A stretch of 54,031 nucleotides of DNA, taken from the NCBI GenBank assembly GCA_025057795.1, contig JANXEP010000070.1:1-54031 (forward strand). Reading direction: 5' to 3'. Source of the stretch: Candidatus Bathyarchaeota archaeon. Its GTDB lineage: Archaea > Thermoproteota > Bathyarchaeia > Bathyarchaeales > UBA233. Under the pieces are notes generated by a model. It did no database searches, was not told the origin of the DNA, and saw nothing but the letters and a program-made list of their open reading frames with translations. Positions within the stretch are counted from its first letter, which is position 1. Each line of letters begins with the position of its first letter. The position numbers and the translations under genes are program-made. This document shows positions 16,838 to 24,898 of this stretch, one piece after another.

Positions 16838-17917
16838 CTAACATAAGCCGGATTCGGTCATAGACTCCTTTCCTGAATTTAATCGCAGAGATGGCCTTAG
16901 CACTCGGTTAAGGGCGTCATCTGCTATTGCCACAGCTTGTCCAGCGATTCTACGCATGTCCCTTGCAATCATGCTTAACGTTATGGCTGAGTCTACGTTC
17001 GCAACCTTCTCCATAATCTTTTTGAGGGATGCCCTTTCCAAGTCTCTAACATCGTTCATCATGTCAAAAACACGTATGGCAAGTTTTATGTCCTTTTTCA
17101 GAAACGCGCCCATAGCGTTTTTTTGCATTTCATAGGCAACTCTAGAAATTTTTTCAATTGAGCTCAAAACCTCTCGGTCAACTTCTTTGCCTTTTAGGCT
17201 TAAAACATAGTTTGCAATGGAAGAGAAGTAGTAGATAAGTCTGCTGATATCTCGAATTGTGAGGGTGAAGTTAATGCAGTCTTGACAGTTTCGCACCCCT
17301 ATCTTTTTTGATACCTTTGGGTTAAAGGCAGCGATTGCCACGAGGCGTATTGTGAAGCGATAATGTCTTTGCGCTTCATTGCTCCTTTCAAGAACCTCCA
17401 TTGCAAGAGGAAAGTCAAGGTTAACCAAAGCCTTCACAACATCCTCGTGAAGCTTAAGCGAGAATTCAAAAGTCCTCTCAATCAATGATTCAACTGAAAA
17501 CCCCATGGGGTCTATTAAGACCTGAAAAGTTAGCTGATTCGCTTCTTCTTCACTAACCTCTACACCAGGCAATTCAGCCCTTAGCTGTTTAACTTGCCTT
17601 TTCTGTTCTGCGGGAATAATTTTCTTGGAGACTATTCGAATTCGATCACTTCCTTGGATATAATAGGTCACCGCGCAATATTTGATGGAACGCAAATCAG
17701 AATTGTCTTCGAGGTTTAGGATTGCCTCAGAAGGCTTATGAAGGTCTTCCGTTGCTGGAAGAAGTTTTAACGATCCATCTGTTTCTTGCGATACAACTAT
17801 TTCCTCGCCGCTTCGTAGTTTGAACTTTTCAACCCATTCCTTCGGAAGTGAAATGATATAGCTGCCGCCTTTCAGTTTCTGAAGCCGCCTAGTCTCCAAC
17901 GTTACTACCTCTAACAT
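16838..17917 (-). CDS. AbrB-PhoU domain protein (phosphate uptake regulator type)
   Basis: Probable regulator of phosphate transport or a related signal. 359 residues: an N-terminal SpoVT/AbrB-type DNA-binding domain (G-G-S-Y-I-I-S-L-P-K-E-W-V, about residues 16-30), then two PhoU-like helical regions (about 135-340) with the E/D-rich metal-binding repeats. This architecture is common in archaea. It is transcribed away from the MoaD gene, and its promoter places transcription start almost at the ATG, so the mRNA is probably leaderless. No Pst transporter genes are visible nearby. Confidence 0.85.
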   Translation of the reverse strand: MLEVVTLETRRLQKLKGGSYIISLPKEWVEKFKLRSGEEIVVSQETDGSLKLLPATEDLHKPSEAILNLEDNSDLRSIKYCAVTYYIQGSDRIRIVSKKIIPAEQKRQVKQLRAELPGVEVSEEEANQLTFQVLIDPMGFSVESLIERTFEFSLKLHEDVVKALVNLDFPLAMEVLERSNEAQRHYRFTIRLVAIAAFNPKVSKKIGVRNCQDCINFTLTIRDISRLIYYFSSIANYVLSLKGKEVDREVLSSIEKISRVAYEMQKNAMGAFLKKDIKLAIRVFDMMNDVRDLERASLKKIMEKVANVDSAITLSMIARDMRRIAGQAVAIADDALNRVLRPSLRLNSGKESMTESGLC

Positions 17918-17935
17918 GTATATAGCTTACGTGCA

Positions 17936-17946
17936 TATATATAAAT
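17936..17946 (-). promoter_or_regulatory. TATA box for the PhoU gene, giving a probable leaderless mRNA
   Basis: On the minus strand the sequence reads TTTATATATAT, centred about 24 bases upstream of ATG 17917. Archaeal transcription starts about 25 bases after the TATA box, which here coincides with the start codon. No Shine-Dalgarno is present in between, in agreement with a leaderless transcript. Confidence 0.55.
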
Positions 17947-18021
17947 TTATGTTTTAAATGAGTAGCTGCTAGAATAGATACTTAAATATAGTTAAATTTT
18001 TTCGAATATCTTTTAGAAAAA

Positions 18022-18028
18022 TTTATAT
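18022..18028 (+). promoter_or_regulatory. TATA-like element for the MoaD-AOR operon
   Basis: TTTATAT, 40 bases before the MoaD start, with a GAGG ribosome binding site at 18054-18057. The whole 150-base divergent spacer between PhoU and MoaD is very AT-rich. The operon that follows runs through the AOR and ferredoxin genes without a clear break. Confidence 0.5.
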
Positions 18029-18067
18029 TCAAAATTATGAAATTATATACGCAGAGGACCTCGAATC

Positions 18068-18346
18068 ATGGCCCGAGTAAAAGTGATGTTCCAAGCAATG
18101 TTCAGAGAACTAGCTGGCAAAAGAGAGATTGTTCAAGAGGTGAGCAACGGCTATACGCTGCGAGATTTGTTGGATATGCTTGCAAAAAAATACGGAGGCG
18201 ACTTTAACGATATCGTAGACCCAAAAACTGGAGAAGTAAACACCGAAGTTTGGGTCCTTATAAATGGAAAAAGCGTAAGGAAAACCGATATAAAATTAAA
18301 TGACGACGATTTAGTCTATATCGGCATCCCTATTGGAGGAGGTTAA
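18068..18346 (+). CDS. MoaD/ThiS-family ubiquitin-like sulfur carrier
   Basis: Small beta-grasp protein, 92 residues, ending in Gly-Gly-Gly after I-G-I-P-I. The C-terminal di-glycine is the site of adenylation and thiocarboxylation in MoaD, which supplies the dithiolene sulfurs of molybdopterin. MoaD-like genes beside aldehyde ferredoxin oxidoreductases are common, and the tungsto/molybdo-bispterin enzyme encoded downstream needs two pterins. The stop codon is three bases from the start of the next small gene. Confidence 0.88.
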   Translation: MARVKVMFQAMFRELAGKREIVQEVSNGYTLRDLLDMLAKKYGGDFNDIVDPKTGEVNTEVWVLINGKSVRKTDIKLNDDDLVYIGIPIGGG

Positions 18347-18349
18347 ATT

Positions 18350-18493
18350 ATGAGTGAGGTCAGATGCAAAAACTGTCTCAAAAGGTTCCAAGTCCCTTTA
18401 GGAGCTGACACTGCAGAATGCCCACACTGCAAAACCAAATTTAGAGTTTCATGGCCAACTCCAACTCAAGCCATGATTCGAGGAGTAGCCTAA
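18350..18493 (+). CDS. Small zinc-ribbon protein (47 residues)
   Basis: Reads M-S-E-V-R-C-K-N-C at the start and C-P-H-C-K-T-K-F in the middle, a complete four-cysteine zinc ribbon with spacing C-x2-C-x15-C-x2-C, and ends V-A before TAA. GGAGGAGG at the end of MoaD (18335-18342) serves as its ribosome binding site. It lies three bases after MoaD and 17 bases before AOR, which argues that it is a real gene of this operon. It resembles the MJ0042-type finger; function unknown, possibly an assembly factor or rubredoxin-like partner. Confidence 0.65.
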   Translation: MSEVRCKNCLKRFQVPLGADTAECPHCKTKFRVSWPTPTQAMIRGVA

Positions 18494-18510
18494 AAAGGAA
18501 GAGATAATAA

Positions 18511-20400
18511 ATGTTGAAAGGAAAGATTGCCTACATAGACCTAACAAATGAAAAGATAACGATAAAAGACATCCCAAGAGAAATGCGAAGGCTATACCTT
18601 GGCGGCAGAGGAATCAACAGCTATCTTCGCTACAACCTCATCGAACCCAAAATTGATCCATTGGGTCCAAAAAATGTACTTCTCGTAGGCGCAGGTATAC
18701 TGGGCGGAATCCCTGCACTGGGCTCTTCAAGATGTGATATTGCTGCAAAATCTCCGCTGGGGGGAGCAGTCGGAGACACAAACATGGGCGGCTTCTTTGC
18801 AGTTGAAATGCGATTTGCTGGCTTTGACCATCTGGCGATAATGGGTAAAGCGCAAAAACCAGTCTACTTGTGGATAAATGATGGCAAAATCGAGATAAAA
18901 GATGCAAGTCATATATGGGGAAAGGATACTGTTGAAACTCAAAACATCATAAGAAAGGATCATGGAGACGAAGAGATCAAATGTATGGTAATAGGGGTTG
19001 CTGGTGAAAAACTTGTCAGATTTGCTAACGTAATGACTGGAATAAAGAATTCAGGCGGCCGAACAGGCATGGGTGCAGTGATGGGATCAAAAAACCTGAA
19101 AGCCATAGCTGTGAGAGGAACCAACAGCCTAGAAGTCGCTCATCCAAGCGAACTGCTCGAGTATTGTAGGCAAATGAATGAAAAGGTCTTAAGCACAAAA
19201 TGGGCTCAGGCGCAAAAGAGATGGGGCACACTGATAATTTTCAACAACACCAACACAACGGGTCTACTAAGGACAAAGAATTTCCAGTTGAACAAGATTG
19301 AAGAAAGCGAAGATCTAGAAGCGGAAAATATAGAACGCTACTCCATAGGCGTGGCCGGTTGCTTCAGTTGCTCAGTCCACTGCAGACACCGGTACGTCTT
19401 AAGAAATAGTCCATTTGGCCCCATTTATGACGAAGGCCCAGAATATACGACGCAAGGTGCTTTTGGATCAATGGTGTACTGCAAGAAGATGGAAACCCTG
19501 TTAATTGCAAACCATCTTGTTGACAGATACGGCCTTGACACACTTGAAACGGGCAACATGATAGCTTGGGCGATGGAGCTCTACGAAAAAGGGATAATCG
19601 ACGACAAAATAACAGGCGGTATAAAACTGGAGTGGGGAAACGACGAAGTTGTATTTGAAATGATCCGAAAAATTGCCTATCGAGAAGGTTTTGGCGACAT
19701 CCTTGCAGAAGGTCCCCTTAGAGCAATAGAAAAAATTGGTCCAGAGTCCGCGTACTACTTTATTCAGATTAAAGGAATGGCTAACCTCCAGTCAGATGAA
19801 CGGGCTACACCAAGCTTCGCCCTTGGGATTGCCACTTCCACTAGGGGGGCAGACCACTTAAGAAGCCGTCCAGCTTACGACTTGTATGGGCTGCCTGAAC
19901 AAGTCCTAGAGAAGGTTTTAGGAGGGGGCCCCGTCTCATCTGACTACACATCATATGTTGGCAAAAGCCGCATGGTTTGGCACCAAGAACTTCTCTACGC
20001 GGTCTGCGACTCGCTTGGAACATGTAAATTCCAAACGATGTTCCTTGGGTTCAACATGCCTGCATGGGATGAATTTTCACGACTGCTTTACCTTGCAACG
20101 GGAATGGAGTTTACAAAGGCGCAGTTGATGGAGATAGGAGAAAGAATCTGCACCATAGAGCGCATGTTTAATCTACGCGAGGGCTTCACAAGGAAAGATG
20201 ACACTTTGCCTGAACGCTACTTTAAAGAGCCGACACCCATTGGGCTGCCCATAGCCAGAGGCAAAACAATTGACAGAGAGAAGTTTGAAAAAATGCTTGA
20301 CGAATACTACGAGCTTCACAAGTGGGATAAAAACGGTGTCCCGACAGAAGAGACCTTGAAGAGGCTTGGGTTGGACAAGGAACCATCCCACATGCTATAG
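18511..20400 (+). CDS. Aldehyde ferredoxin oxidoreductase family tungsten/molybdenum enzyme
   Basis: 629 residues of the AOR family, which contains aldehyde oxidoreductases and the BamB subunit of class II benzoyl-CoA reductase. The [4Fe-4S] ligands are Cys284, Cys287, Cys291 and Cys505 (S-L-G-T-C). Pterin-binding glycine segments are seen at G-G-R-G-I-N-S and G-R-T-G-M-G-A-V-M-G. His449 in R-G-A-D-H-L-R matches the active-site His of ordinary AORs, whereas G-P-E-Y-T-T (309-314) has Thr where most have Glu after the Tyr. BamB as I recall it lacks G-A-D-H, so this is not a canonical BamB. The flanking MoaD, ferredoxin and Hdr-like genes indicate a multi-subunit low-potential reductase. Confidence 0.88.
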   Translation: MLKGKIAYIDLTNEKITIKDIPREMRRLYLGGRGINSYLRYNLIEPKIDPLGPKNVLLVGAGILGGIPALGSSRCDIAAKSPLGGAVGDTNMGGFFAVEMRFAGFDHLAIMGKAQKPVYLWINDGKIEIKDASHIWGKDTVETQNIIRKDHGDEEIKCMVIGVAGEKLVRFANVMTGIKNSGGRTGMGAVMGSKNLKAIAVRGTNSLEVAHPSELLEYCRQMNEKVLSTKWAQAQKRWGTLIIFNNTNTTGLLRTKNFQLNKIEESEDLEAENIERYSIGVAGCFSCSVHCRHRYVLRNSPFGPIYDEGPEYTTQGAFGSMVYCKKMETLLIANHLVDRYGLDTLETGNMIAWAMELYEKGIIDDKITGGIKLEWGNDEVVFEMIRKIAYREGFGDILAEGPLRAIEKIGPESAYYFIQIKGMANLQSDERATPSFALGIATSTRGADHLRSRPAYDLYGLPEQVLEKVLGGGPVSSDYTSYVGKSRMVWHQELLYAVCDSLGTCKFQTMFLGFNMPAWDEFSRLLYLATGMEFTKAQLMEIGERICTIERMFNLREGFTRKDDTLPERYFKEPTPIGLPIARGKTIDREKFEKMLDEYYELHKWDKNGVPTEETLKRLGLDKEPSHML

Positions 20401-20417
20401 AAGAGGCGGTGAGGAAA

Positions 20418-20906
20418 ATGGAGAAAATTTTGCTTGTAGACCCTGAAAAATGCACTGGATGTAGGTCCTGTGAAAACGCATGCGCGCTCTACCATGAAAA
20501 GGTGATAAACCCAGCTCTTGGACACATCCACATAGTTAAAATGGAACAATCTGGGCTATACATACCCATAGTCTGCCTACAATGTGAAAAACCAATATGC
20601 CAAGATGTATGCCCAGTTAACGCCATAAAAAGGGACCAAAAAACCGGAGCAGTTGTAATTGACACGGATATTTGCGTTGGATGCCGCCTCTGCGCCATTT
20701 ACTGCCCCTTTGCGGGTCCCAGAATAAACCCGAAAAACGGAAAACCATTAAAATGCGACCTATGCAACGGCGACCCCACCTGTGTTAAATTCTGCGAACC
20801 TAAAGCAATACAGTATGTGGACGCAACAAAAGCAAATATGATTAAACGCCTAAACGCAGCAACACGCCTCTCAGAACTTGTGAAGACCTTACTGGGCACA
20901 CTTTAA
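20418..20906 (+). CDS. Polyferredoxin subunit of the AOR complex (AorA / BamC-like)
   Basis: Electron-transfer partner of the AOR protein. 162 residues with Cys motifs for four [4Fe-4S] clusters: C-T-G-C-R-S-C-E-N-A-C, C-L-Q-C-(x4)-C-(x3)-C-P, C-V-G-C-R-L-C-A-I-Y-C-P and C-D-L-C-(x4)-C-(x3)-C-E-P. The same DMSO-reductase-beta-like ferredoxin accompanies bacterial AORs and is called BamC in class II benzoyl-CoA reductase. GTG 20409 would add three residues; GGTGAG just before ATG 20418 fits that start better. It follows AOR at once. Confidence 0.9.
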   Translation: MEKILLVDPEKCTGCRSCENACALYHEKVINPALGHIHIVKMEQSGLYIPIVCLQCEKPICQDVCPVNAIKRDQKTGAVVIDTDICVGCRLCAIYCPFAGPRINPKNGKPLKCDLCNGDPTCVKFCEPKAIQYVDATKANMIKRLNAATRLSELVKTLLGTL

Positions 20907-20984
20907 AAGGATAAAAATGCAATCCTCTAAACCCCTCCCCCAATTTTTTGGCTTTTAATTTATTTGCTAAATGAGAAATGAAAA

Positions 20985-21479
20985 ATGAGCGCAACCCCAG
21001 ATTTAAAATTTGGAATTGAAGTTACACAGAAAACGAATGCCGCAAAAATAAAGGCTTGTATTCAGTGTGGAAAATGCGGCGCTATCTGCCCCTTAGTGAA
21101 AAATAGAGAGGATTACTCTCCTACAGAGATTGTTAAGAGCGTATTGCTCGGCTTGAAAGACCTTGTCTTAAGCTCTGAAACCATCTGGCTTTGTTTAAGC
21201 TGTCAAGCTTGCGCCAAGATATGCCCAGCCAACATCAAATTTCCCGAGTTCATGGAAACCCTCAGAGATGTGCTGATGAAAAAGGGAGTCACTCAGCACG
21301 TTTTACAGTGTAAGCGCTGTGGGAAGATCTTCACAACTACGCCGATCTTGAATTTTGCTGGAAAGAAGCTTCCCAAAGAAATGAAGCCCACTGAAGAGTA
21401 TTTGATGTTATGCCCGGAATGTAAGCCATACGCGCTCCTCAACAAGTCAGCACCATGGTATGGCAAGGGAATCGTCTAA
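20985..21479 (+). CDS. HdrC-like iron-sulfur protein with C-terminal zinc ribbon
   Basis: 164 residues. The first 110 residues match HdrC, with complete motifs C-I-Q-C-G-K-C-G-A-I-C-P and C-L-S-C-Q-A-C-A-K-I-C-P. The remainder holds C-K-R-C-G-K and C-P-E-C, a zinc-ribbon or extra metal site not found in normal HdrC. It is the last iron-sulfur gene of the MoaD-AOR operon, separated from the ferredoxin by 78 bases. It may connect the AOR complex to the Hdr-like proteins encoded at 14122-16826. Confidence 0.82.
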   Translation: MSATPDLKFGIEVTQKTNAAKIKACIQCGKCGAICPLVKNREDYSPTEIVKSVLLGLKDLVLSSETIWLCLSCQACAKICPANIKFPEFMETLRDVLMKKGVTQHVLQCKRCGKIFTTTPILNFAGKKLPKEMKPTEEYLMLCPECKPYALLNKSAPWYGKGIV

Positions 21480-22182
21480 CAAAATGGGGCTTGGAATGGA
21501 CAAGGAAATAACCCTCGGGCTAAAATCTTCATCTAAACGTGTTGGAAAACTATACCCTGTCCTTTTGGACAAACATGGAAATGTCATTGACGGACTGCAC
21601 AGGCTGGCAGCGGATCCCAGCTGGCCTAAGATAAAGCTTGACCACATCAAGTCTAAAGAAGATAGGCTTATTGCAAGGCTGGTTGCTAACGTTTGTAGGC
21701 GCAACGTTTCAGCTGAGGAAAAAAGGGATATGTTAAGGGAGCTTGGCGAATTGTATCTTGAAGCAGGCGTTAAACCGGGGGCTAAACTGGCTAATAAAAT
21801 CTCAGAAAAAACAGGCATGAGCTATAGGTGGGTAATGAAATATCTCCCAGACCATCTAAAAGAGAGACCTGGAGCTGGAGGGCCATCTCCACGACTTAAT
21901 TTAGCTAAAGAAAGGAATGCCGACCCAGTTGCACAGCGTGCAACTGTTATTGAATTTTTGCTATTTAAGCCTACGGAAAAAGTTTTAACTGTAAAAAAGT
22001 ACGCTAATGTTAATTTTGTTCAAGTCATGTTAGACAAGCGATTCTATGCCAATATTGAGAGAATAGCTGAACATTTAGGCATAGCACCAGACGCTATAAT
22101 TAATAATATTCTGGTTTGGGCCGTAAGGAAGCTAACGGAAGATTTAAGCCCAAAACAGATTACAACAACGCCTAAACATTAA
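21460..22182 (+). CDS. ParB-like nuclease-domain DNA-binding protein
   Basis: 240 residues. The N-terminal third has the ParB/sulfiredoxin fold hallmark V-I-D-G-L-H-R-L (about residues 42-49), followed by a helix-turn-helix region (about 85-125, S-E-K-T-G-M-S-Y-R-W-V-M-K-Y-L) and a C-terminal ribbon-helix-helix-like or dimerisation part. Such proteins in archaea act as transcription regulators more often than as chromosome-partition factors. It overlaps the preceding HdrC-like gene by 20 bases if it starts at ATG 21460; ATG 21484 avoids the overlap. It may control the operon it terminates. Confidence 0.7.
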   Translation: MARESSNKMGLGMDKEITLGLKSSSKRVGKLYPVLLDKHGNVIDGLHRLAADPSWPKIKLDHIKSKEDRLIARLVANVCRRNVSAEEKRDMLRELGELYLEAGVKPGAKLANKISEKTGMSYRWVMKYLPDHLKERPGAGGPSPRLNLAKERNADPVAQRATVIEFLLFKPTEKVLTVKKYANVNFVQVMLDKRFYANIERIAEHLGIAPDAIINNILVWAVRKLTEDLSPKQITTTPKH

Positions 22183-22239
22183 ATTTGTGATTTTCACAAA
22201 ATTTGGAAGCTAAAGGAAATCGTTGGAAGCTTCTTGACG

Positions 22240-23646
22240 TTAAAATCGGATAGGTGTGGCTTTCCAGAAATAAATGTACATGCCGTCCGGACGCCATATG
22301 TTAAGTCTTCTGAAGGTCAACTCGACAGGTAAGTCTATTTTCAATTCTTCTGGATCTACGTCTGTCAATTCTATAAAGAGTCTGCCTCCGCCCTCTAAGT
22401 TTATAAGGCCTATGGGCACGTTGCCTCTTATGAATTCGAAGGAATACGTGAAAAGCTTGCCCTTTCTCTCGTATAGTCTAACTTCTTCAAAGTTGTCTTT
22501 GGATCGGCATTCCATGCAAACCCGTTGAGGTGGGTACTGGACAGTGCCGCACACCCTGCATTTTACCCCATGTAGCGCGAATATTCGCCGCCGTTCCCTC
22601 CAGATGGCAGTGGATGTCGGATACGAAACGGACATGGGTACTCTAGGCGCCTGCAACCTCACAAGTTTGCGCCATTTAAGATATGTGGCATAGTCAGGTA
22701 CAGGCTTCTTAACCTTAAGACGCATTTTTACTCCACGTTTTTTGTCTCCAATGCTTTTTATGCCCTCTTTAACTCTGAATAGGAACGCGTCACTGCCATT
22801 TCCATAACTTGCCAACAGAAACCTATCGTCGGGTTTGGCTTCTTCCAGCGCCGCTACGAACAACATCAAGGGCTGTGCAGTGCCAGTATTGCCAACATTG
22901 TTAATCAGGGGGTCTTGCACTTGGGTTTTCGGTTCGAATCCCAAACTTCTAGCCAGATCCGAGCTCCTCCTTGCGTCAGGGGAGGAGAATATTGCCTTAG
23001 TTATTTCTTTGGGGGTTATTCCAGCCTGCTTCATCAGTCCTGAAACTGCCTCACCTACAACCCGTGAGTATCCATACGTGTTGATAAATCGATCTTCCCA
23101 CGCGTTAACGTAAACGTCTACATCCCTGCGCCACACGTCGTATATTTCGTCTGAAATTGAATAATCGTCCTCTAAATCGGCGACTAAGTTTTCTTTCCCT
23201 ACCAGCAGAGCTGCGGCGCCGTCTCCGAAAGTTTGCTCGAACGAGGATTCAGGTGCGCCTAAACGGCAATCTGCAGCTACAACGAGTATTTGTCTAGCTG
23301 CTCCCGCTTTAACCATGGAGGTTGCTGCCTTTAAGGCGCTGGTTCCAGCTCGTAGTGAGTTGGCGAAGTCTGCAGTAAAAACGTCGTGGCGAAGATCTAA
23401 AACTGTGGCTATTGTGGTGGCTACACATTTCTCTTTGAATGGAGATGTTGTGGAGGCAAAGAACACACCGTCAATTGTTTCGCGGTCAATACCGTTTATG
23501 CAGTCTATTGAAGCAGCAACAGCCATTGTTAAACTGTCTTCGTCGCTGCCCGCCACCGACCTTTCGCCTGAAAGACCTTTGCCCAGTAATTCCCGGTTCA
23601 TTCTCCAGATGGGGATATAAGCACCGTATGAGGTTATTCCAGCCAT
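22240..23646 (-). CDS. HMG-CoA-synthase-like / DUF35 fusion lacking the catalytic cysteine
   Basis: 468 residues. Residues 1-320 have the HMG-CoA synthase/ketoacyl synthase III fold; the rest is a DUF35 acyl-CoA-binding part with a zinc ribbon (C-R-V-C-G-T-V-Q-Y-P-P-Q-R-V-C-M-E-C) and an OB fold. Where archaeal HMG-CoA synthases have A-C-K-A-G-T, this protein has S-L-R-A-G-T, so Leu replaces the acyl-accepting Cys. The nearby E-x-x-F-G-D-G-A-A-A is kept. It is therefore probably not a mevalonate-pathway synthase. ATG 23646 with SD GAGGTG starts one base after the thiolase stop, so it works with that thiolase, perhaps as the DUF35 partner. Confidence 0.8.
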   Translation of the reverse strand: MAGITSYGAYIPIWRMNRELLGKGLSGERSVAGSDEDSLTMAVAASIDCINGIDRETIDGVFFASTTSPFKEKCVATTIATVLDLRHDVFTADFANSLRAGTSALKAATSMVKAGAARQILVVAADCRLGAPESSFEQTFGDGAAALLVGKENLVADLEDDYSISDEIYDVWRRDVDVYVNAWEDRFINTYGYSRVVGEAVSGLMKQAGITPKEITKAIFSSPDARRSSDLARSLGFEPKTQVQDPLINNVGNTGTAQPLMLFVAALEEAKPDDRFLLASYGNGSDAFLFRVKEGIKSIGDKKRGVKMRLKVKKPVPDYATYLKWRKLVRLQAPRVPMSVSYPTSTAIWRERRRIFALHGVKCRVCGTVQYPPQRVCMECRSKDNFEEVRLYERKGKLFTYSFEFIRGNVPIGLINLEGGGRLFIELTDVDPEELKIDLPVELTFRRLNIWRPDGMYIYFWKATPIRF

Positions 23647-23647
23647 T

Positions 23648-24841
23648 TTAGGCACCTCTTAGGCCGAGTATGGCTATAGCTGCCGTGTGAGAGTCGACGG
23701 GGGTGCCTCCACACGTGTGGGTCAAACCCCTCTGGTTTCTTATTGCAACTTGGCGTTGCCCTGCCTTTCCTTGAAGTTGCTTGTATACTTCATATATCAT
23801 TCTAAGTCCGCTTGCTCCGAGGGGATGCCCAAAACATTTGAGTCCTCCATCAGCGTTTACAGGCAGTTCACCCTTTAACTCGAAGGTCCCAGCGTCTACA
23901 TCTTCTTTGGCTTTGCCTCTAGGACTGAAACCGAAGTCCTCGTAGATTACGAGCTCATGTATCGTAAAGCAGTCATGTACTTCAGCTATGTCCAATTCCT
24001 TTCGCGGATTCTTTATTCCAGCCTCTGCGTAGGCCATTTTTGAAGCCCTAACGTTTTCCTCCACATGCACCAGACTCCAGTTATCTCGAACTTGCCCCTG
24101 ATACATGCCCGAGCTCATACCGACACCTTTGACAAGCACGTAGTCATCCCTATAGTTTTTAGCGAGTTCTGCACGGGTGAGTATTGCTGCTGCAGCACCA
24201 TCAGCTATTCCACAGCAATCGTAAAGTGCAAGGGGATACGCAACCATCGGTGCATTCATAGCCTCCTCTAAGGTTATTCTGCGCTGAAACTGTGCTTTAG
24301 GAGCCAAGGAACCATTATAGTGGTTTTTAACCGCTATTTTGGATAGGATTCGCCTACCCTCTTCGACGGGGATACCGTAGTGGTGGAAGTATCTTAAAGC
24401 AAGGGTAGCCCACGCCGTCACTGGAAGAAAACCAGTGTCCACCCTACTAGTGTATAGGGTTGTTGGGTTGTAATCCCCTGGTATTGGCAGCCCCGTGTCC
24501 TTGATTTTCTCGGCGCCGCATACCAAGACTAGGTCAAAAGCGCCGCAAGCCACCGCATAACAAGCGTTAATAAACGCGTCGTGGCCGCTGGCGCATCTGT
24601 TTTCAACCCTTGTTATGGGAATAAAACCAATTTTTAATGGGTAGGCCAGGGTGCGTCCAAGCTCACCGCTCCACGCCGTGCCAAGCCACGCAGCTTGAAT
24701 ATCTTTTGGTTCTACACCGGCATCTTCGAACGCTTCATAGCAAGCCTCTATGATTAGGTCTCCGACGCTCTTATCCCATTGCTCGCCAAATTTAGTGCAT
24801 CCCATGCCAATTATAGCGACTTTATCTTTAACTCCTGGCAA
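23648..24841 (-). CDS. Thiolase, SCP2/archaeal type
   Basis: Cleaves 3-ketoacyl-CoA with CoA, or condenses acyl-CoAs. About 397 residues; the nucleophilic Cys lies in E-N-R-C-A-S-G, the catalytic His in H-P-L-G-A-S-G, with the typical E-V-H-D-C-F-T segment and a C-terminal G-G-T-P. Archaeal thiolases of this kind need a DUF35 protein, which here is fused to the HMG-CoA-synthase-like product of the next gene. The start is TTG 24841 by its distance from GAGG; TTG 24847 is also possible. Part of the seven-gene minus-strand operon. Confidence 0.88.
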   Translation of the reverse strand: MPGVKDKVAIIGMGCTKFGEQWDKSVGDLIIEACYEAFEDAGVEPKDIQAAWLGTAWSGELGRTLAYPLKIGFIPITRVENRCASGHDAFINACYAVACGAFDLVLVCGAEKIKDTGLPIPGDYNPTTLYTSRVDTGFLPVTAWATLALRYFHHYGIPVEEGRRILSKIAVKNHYNGSLAPKAQFQRRITLEEAMNAPMVAYPLALYDCCGIADGAAAAILTRAELAKNYRDDYVLVKGVGMSSGMYQGQVRDNWSLVHVEENVRASKMAYAEAGIKNPRKELDIAEVHDCFTIHELVIYEDFGFSPRGKAKEDVDAGTFELKGELPVNADGGLKCFGHPLGASGLRMIYEVYKQLQGKAGQRQVAIRNQRGLTHTCGGTPVDSHTAAIAILGLRGA

Positions 24842-24898
24842 TTTCAAACCTCAATATATTGTAAGGGTTATTGTAAATATCTCTTTTCTTGCATTACA

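Noticed and set aside
18511..20400. Naming the AOR-family gene bamB
   Set aside because: The protein keeps R-G-A-D-H-L of aldehyde oxidoreductases, which BamB as I remember it lacks. Context favours a ring-reduction role, but the sequence does not prove it.
21460..22182. ParB-like gene as sign of a plasmid or integrated element
   Set aside because: No ParA, integrase, origin or attachment site is near; ParB-like regulators are common in archaeal chromosomes.
22240..23646. Authentic HMG-CoA synthase for the mevalonate pathway
   Set aside because: The catalytic Cys is replaced by Leu, and the gene sits in a beta-oxidation operon.
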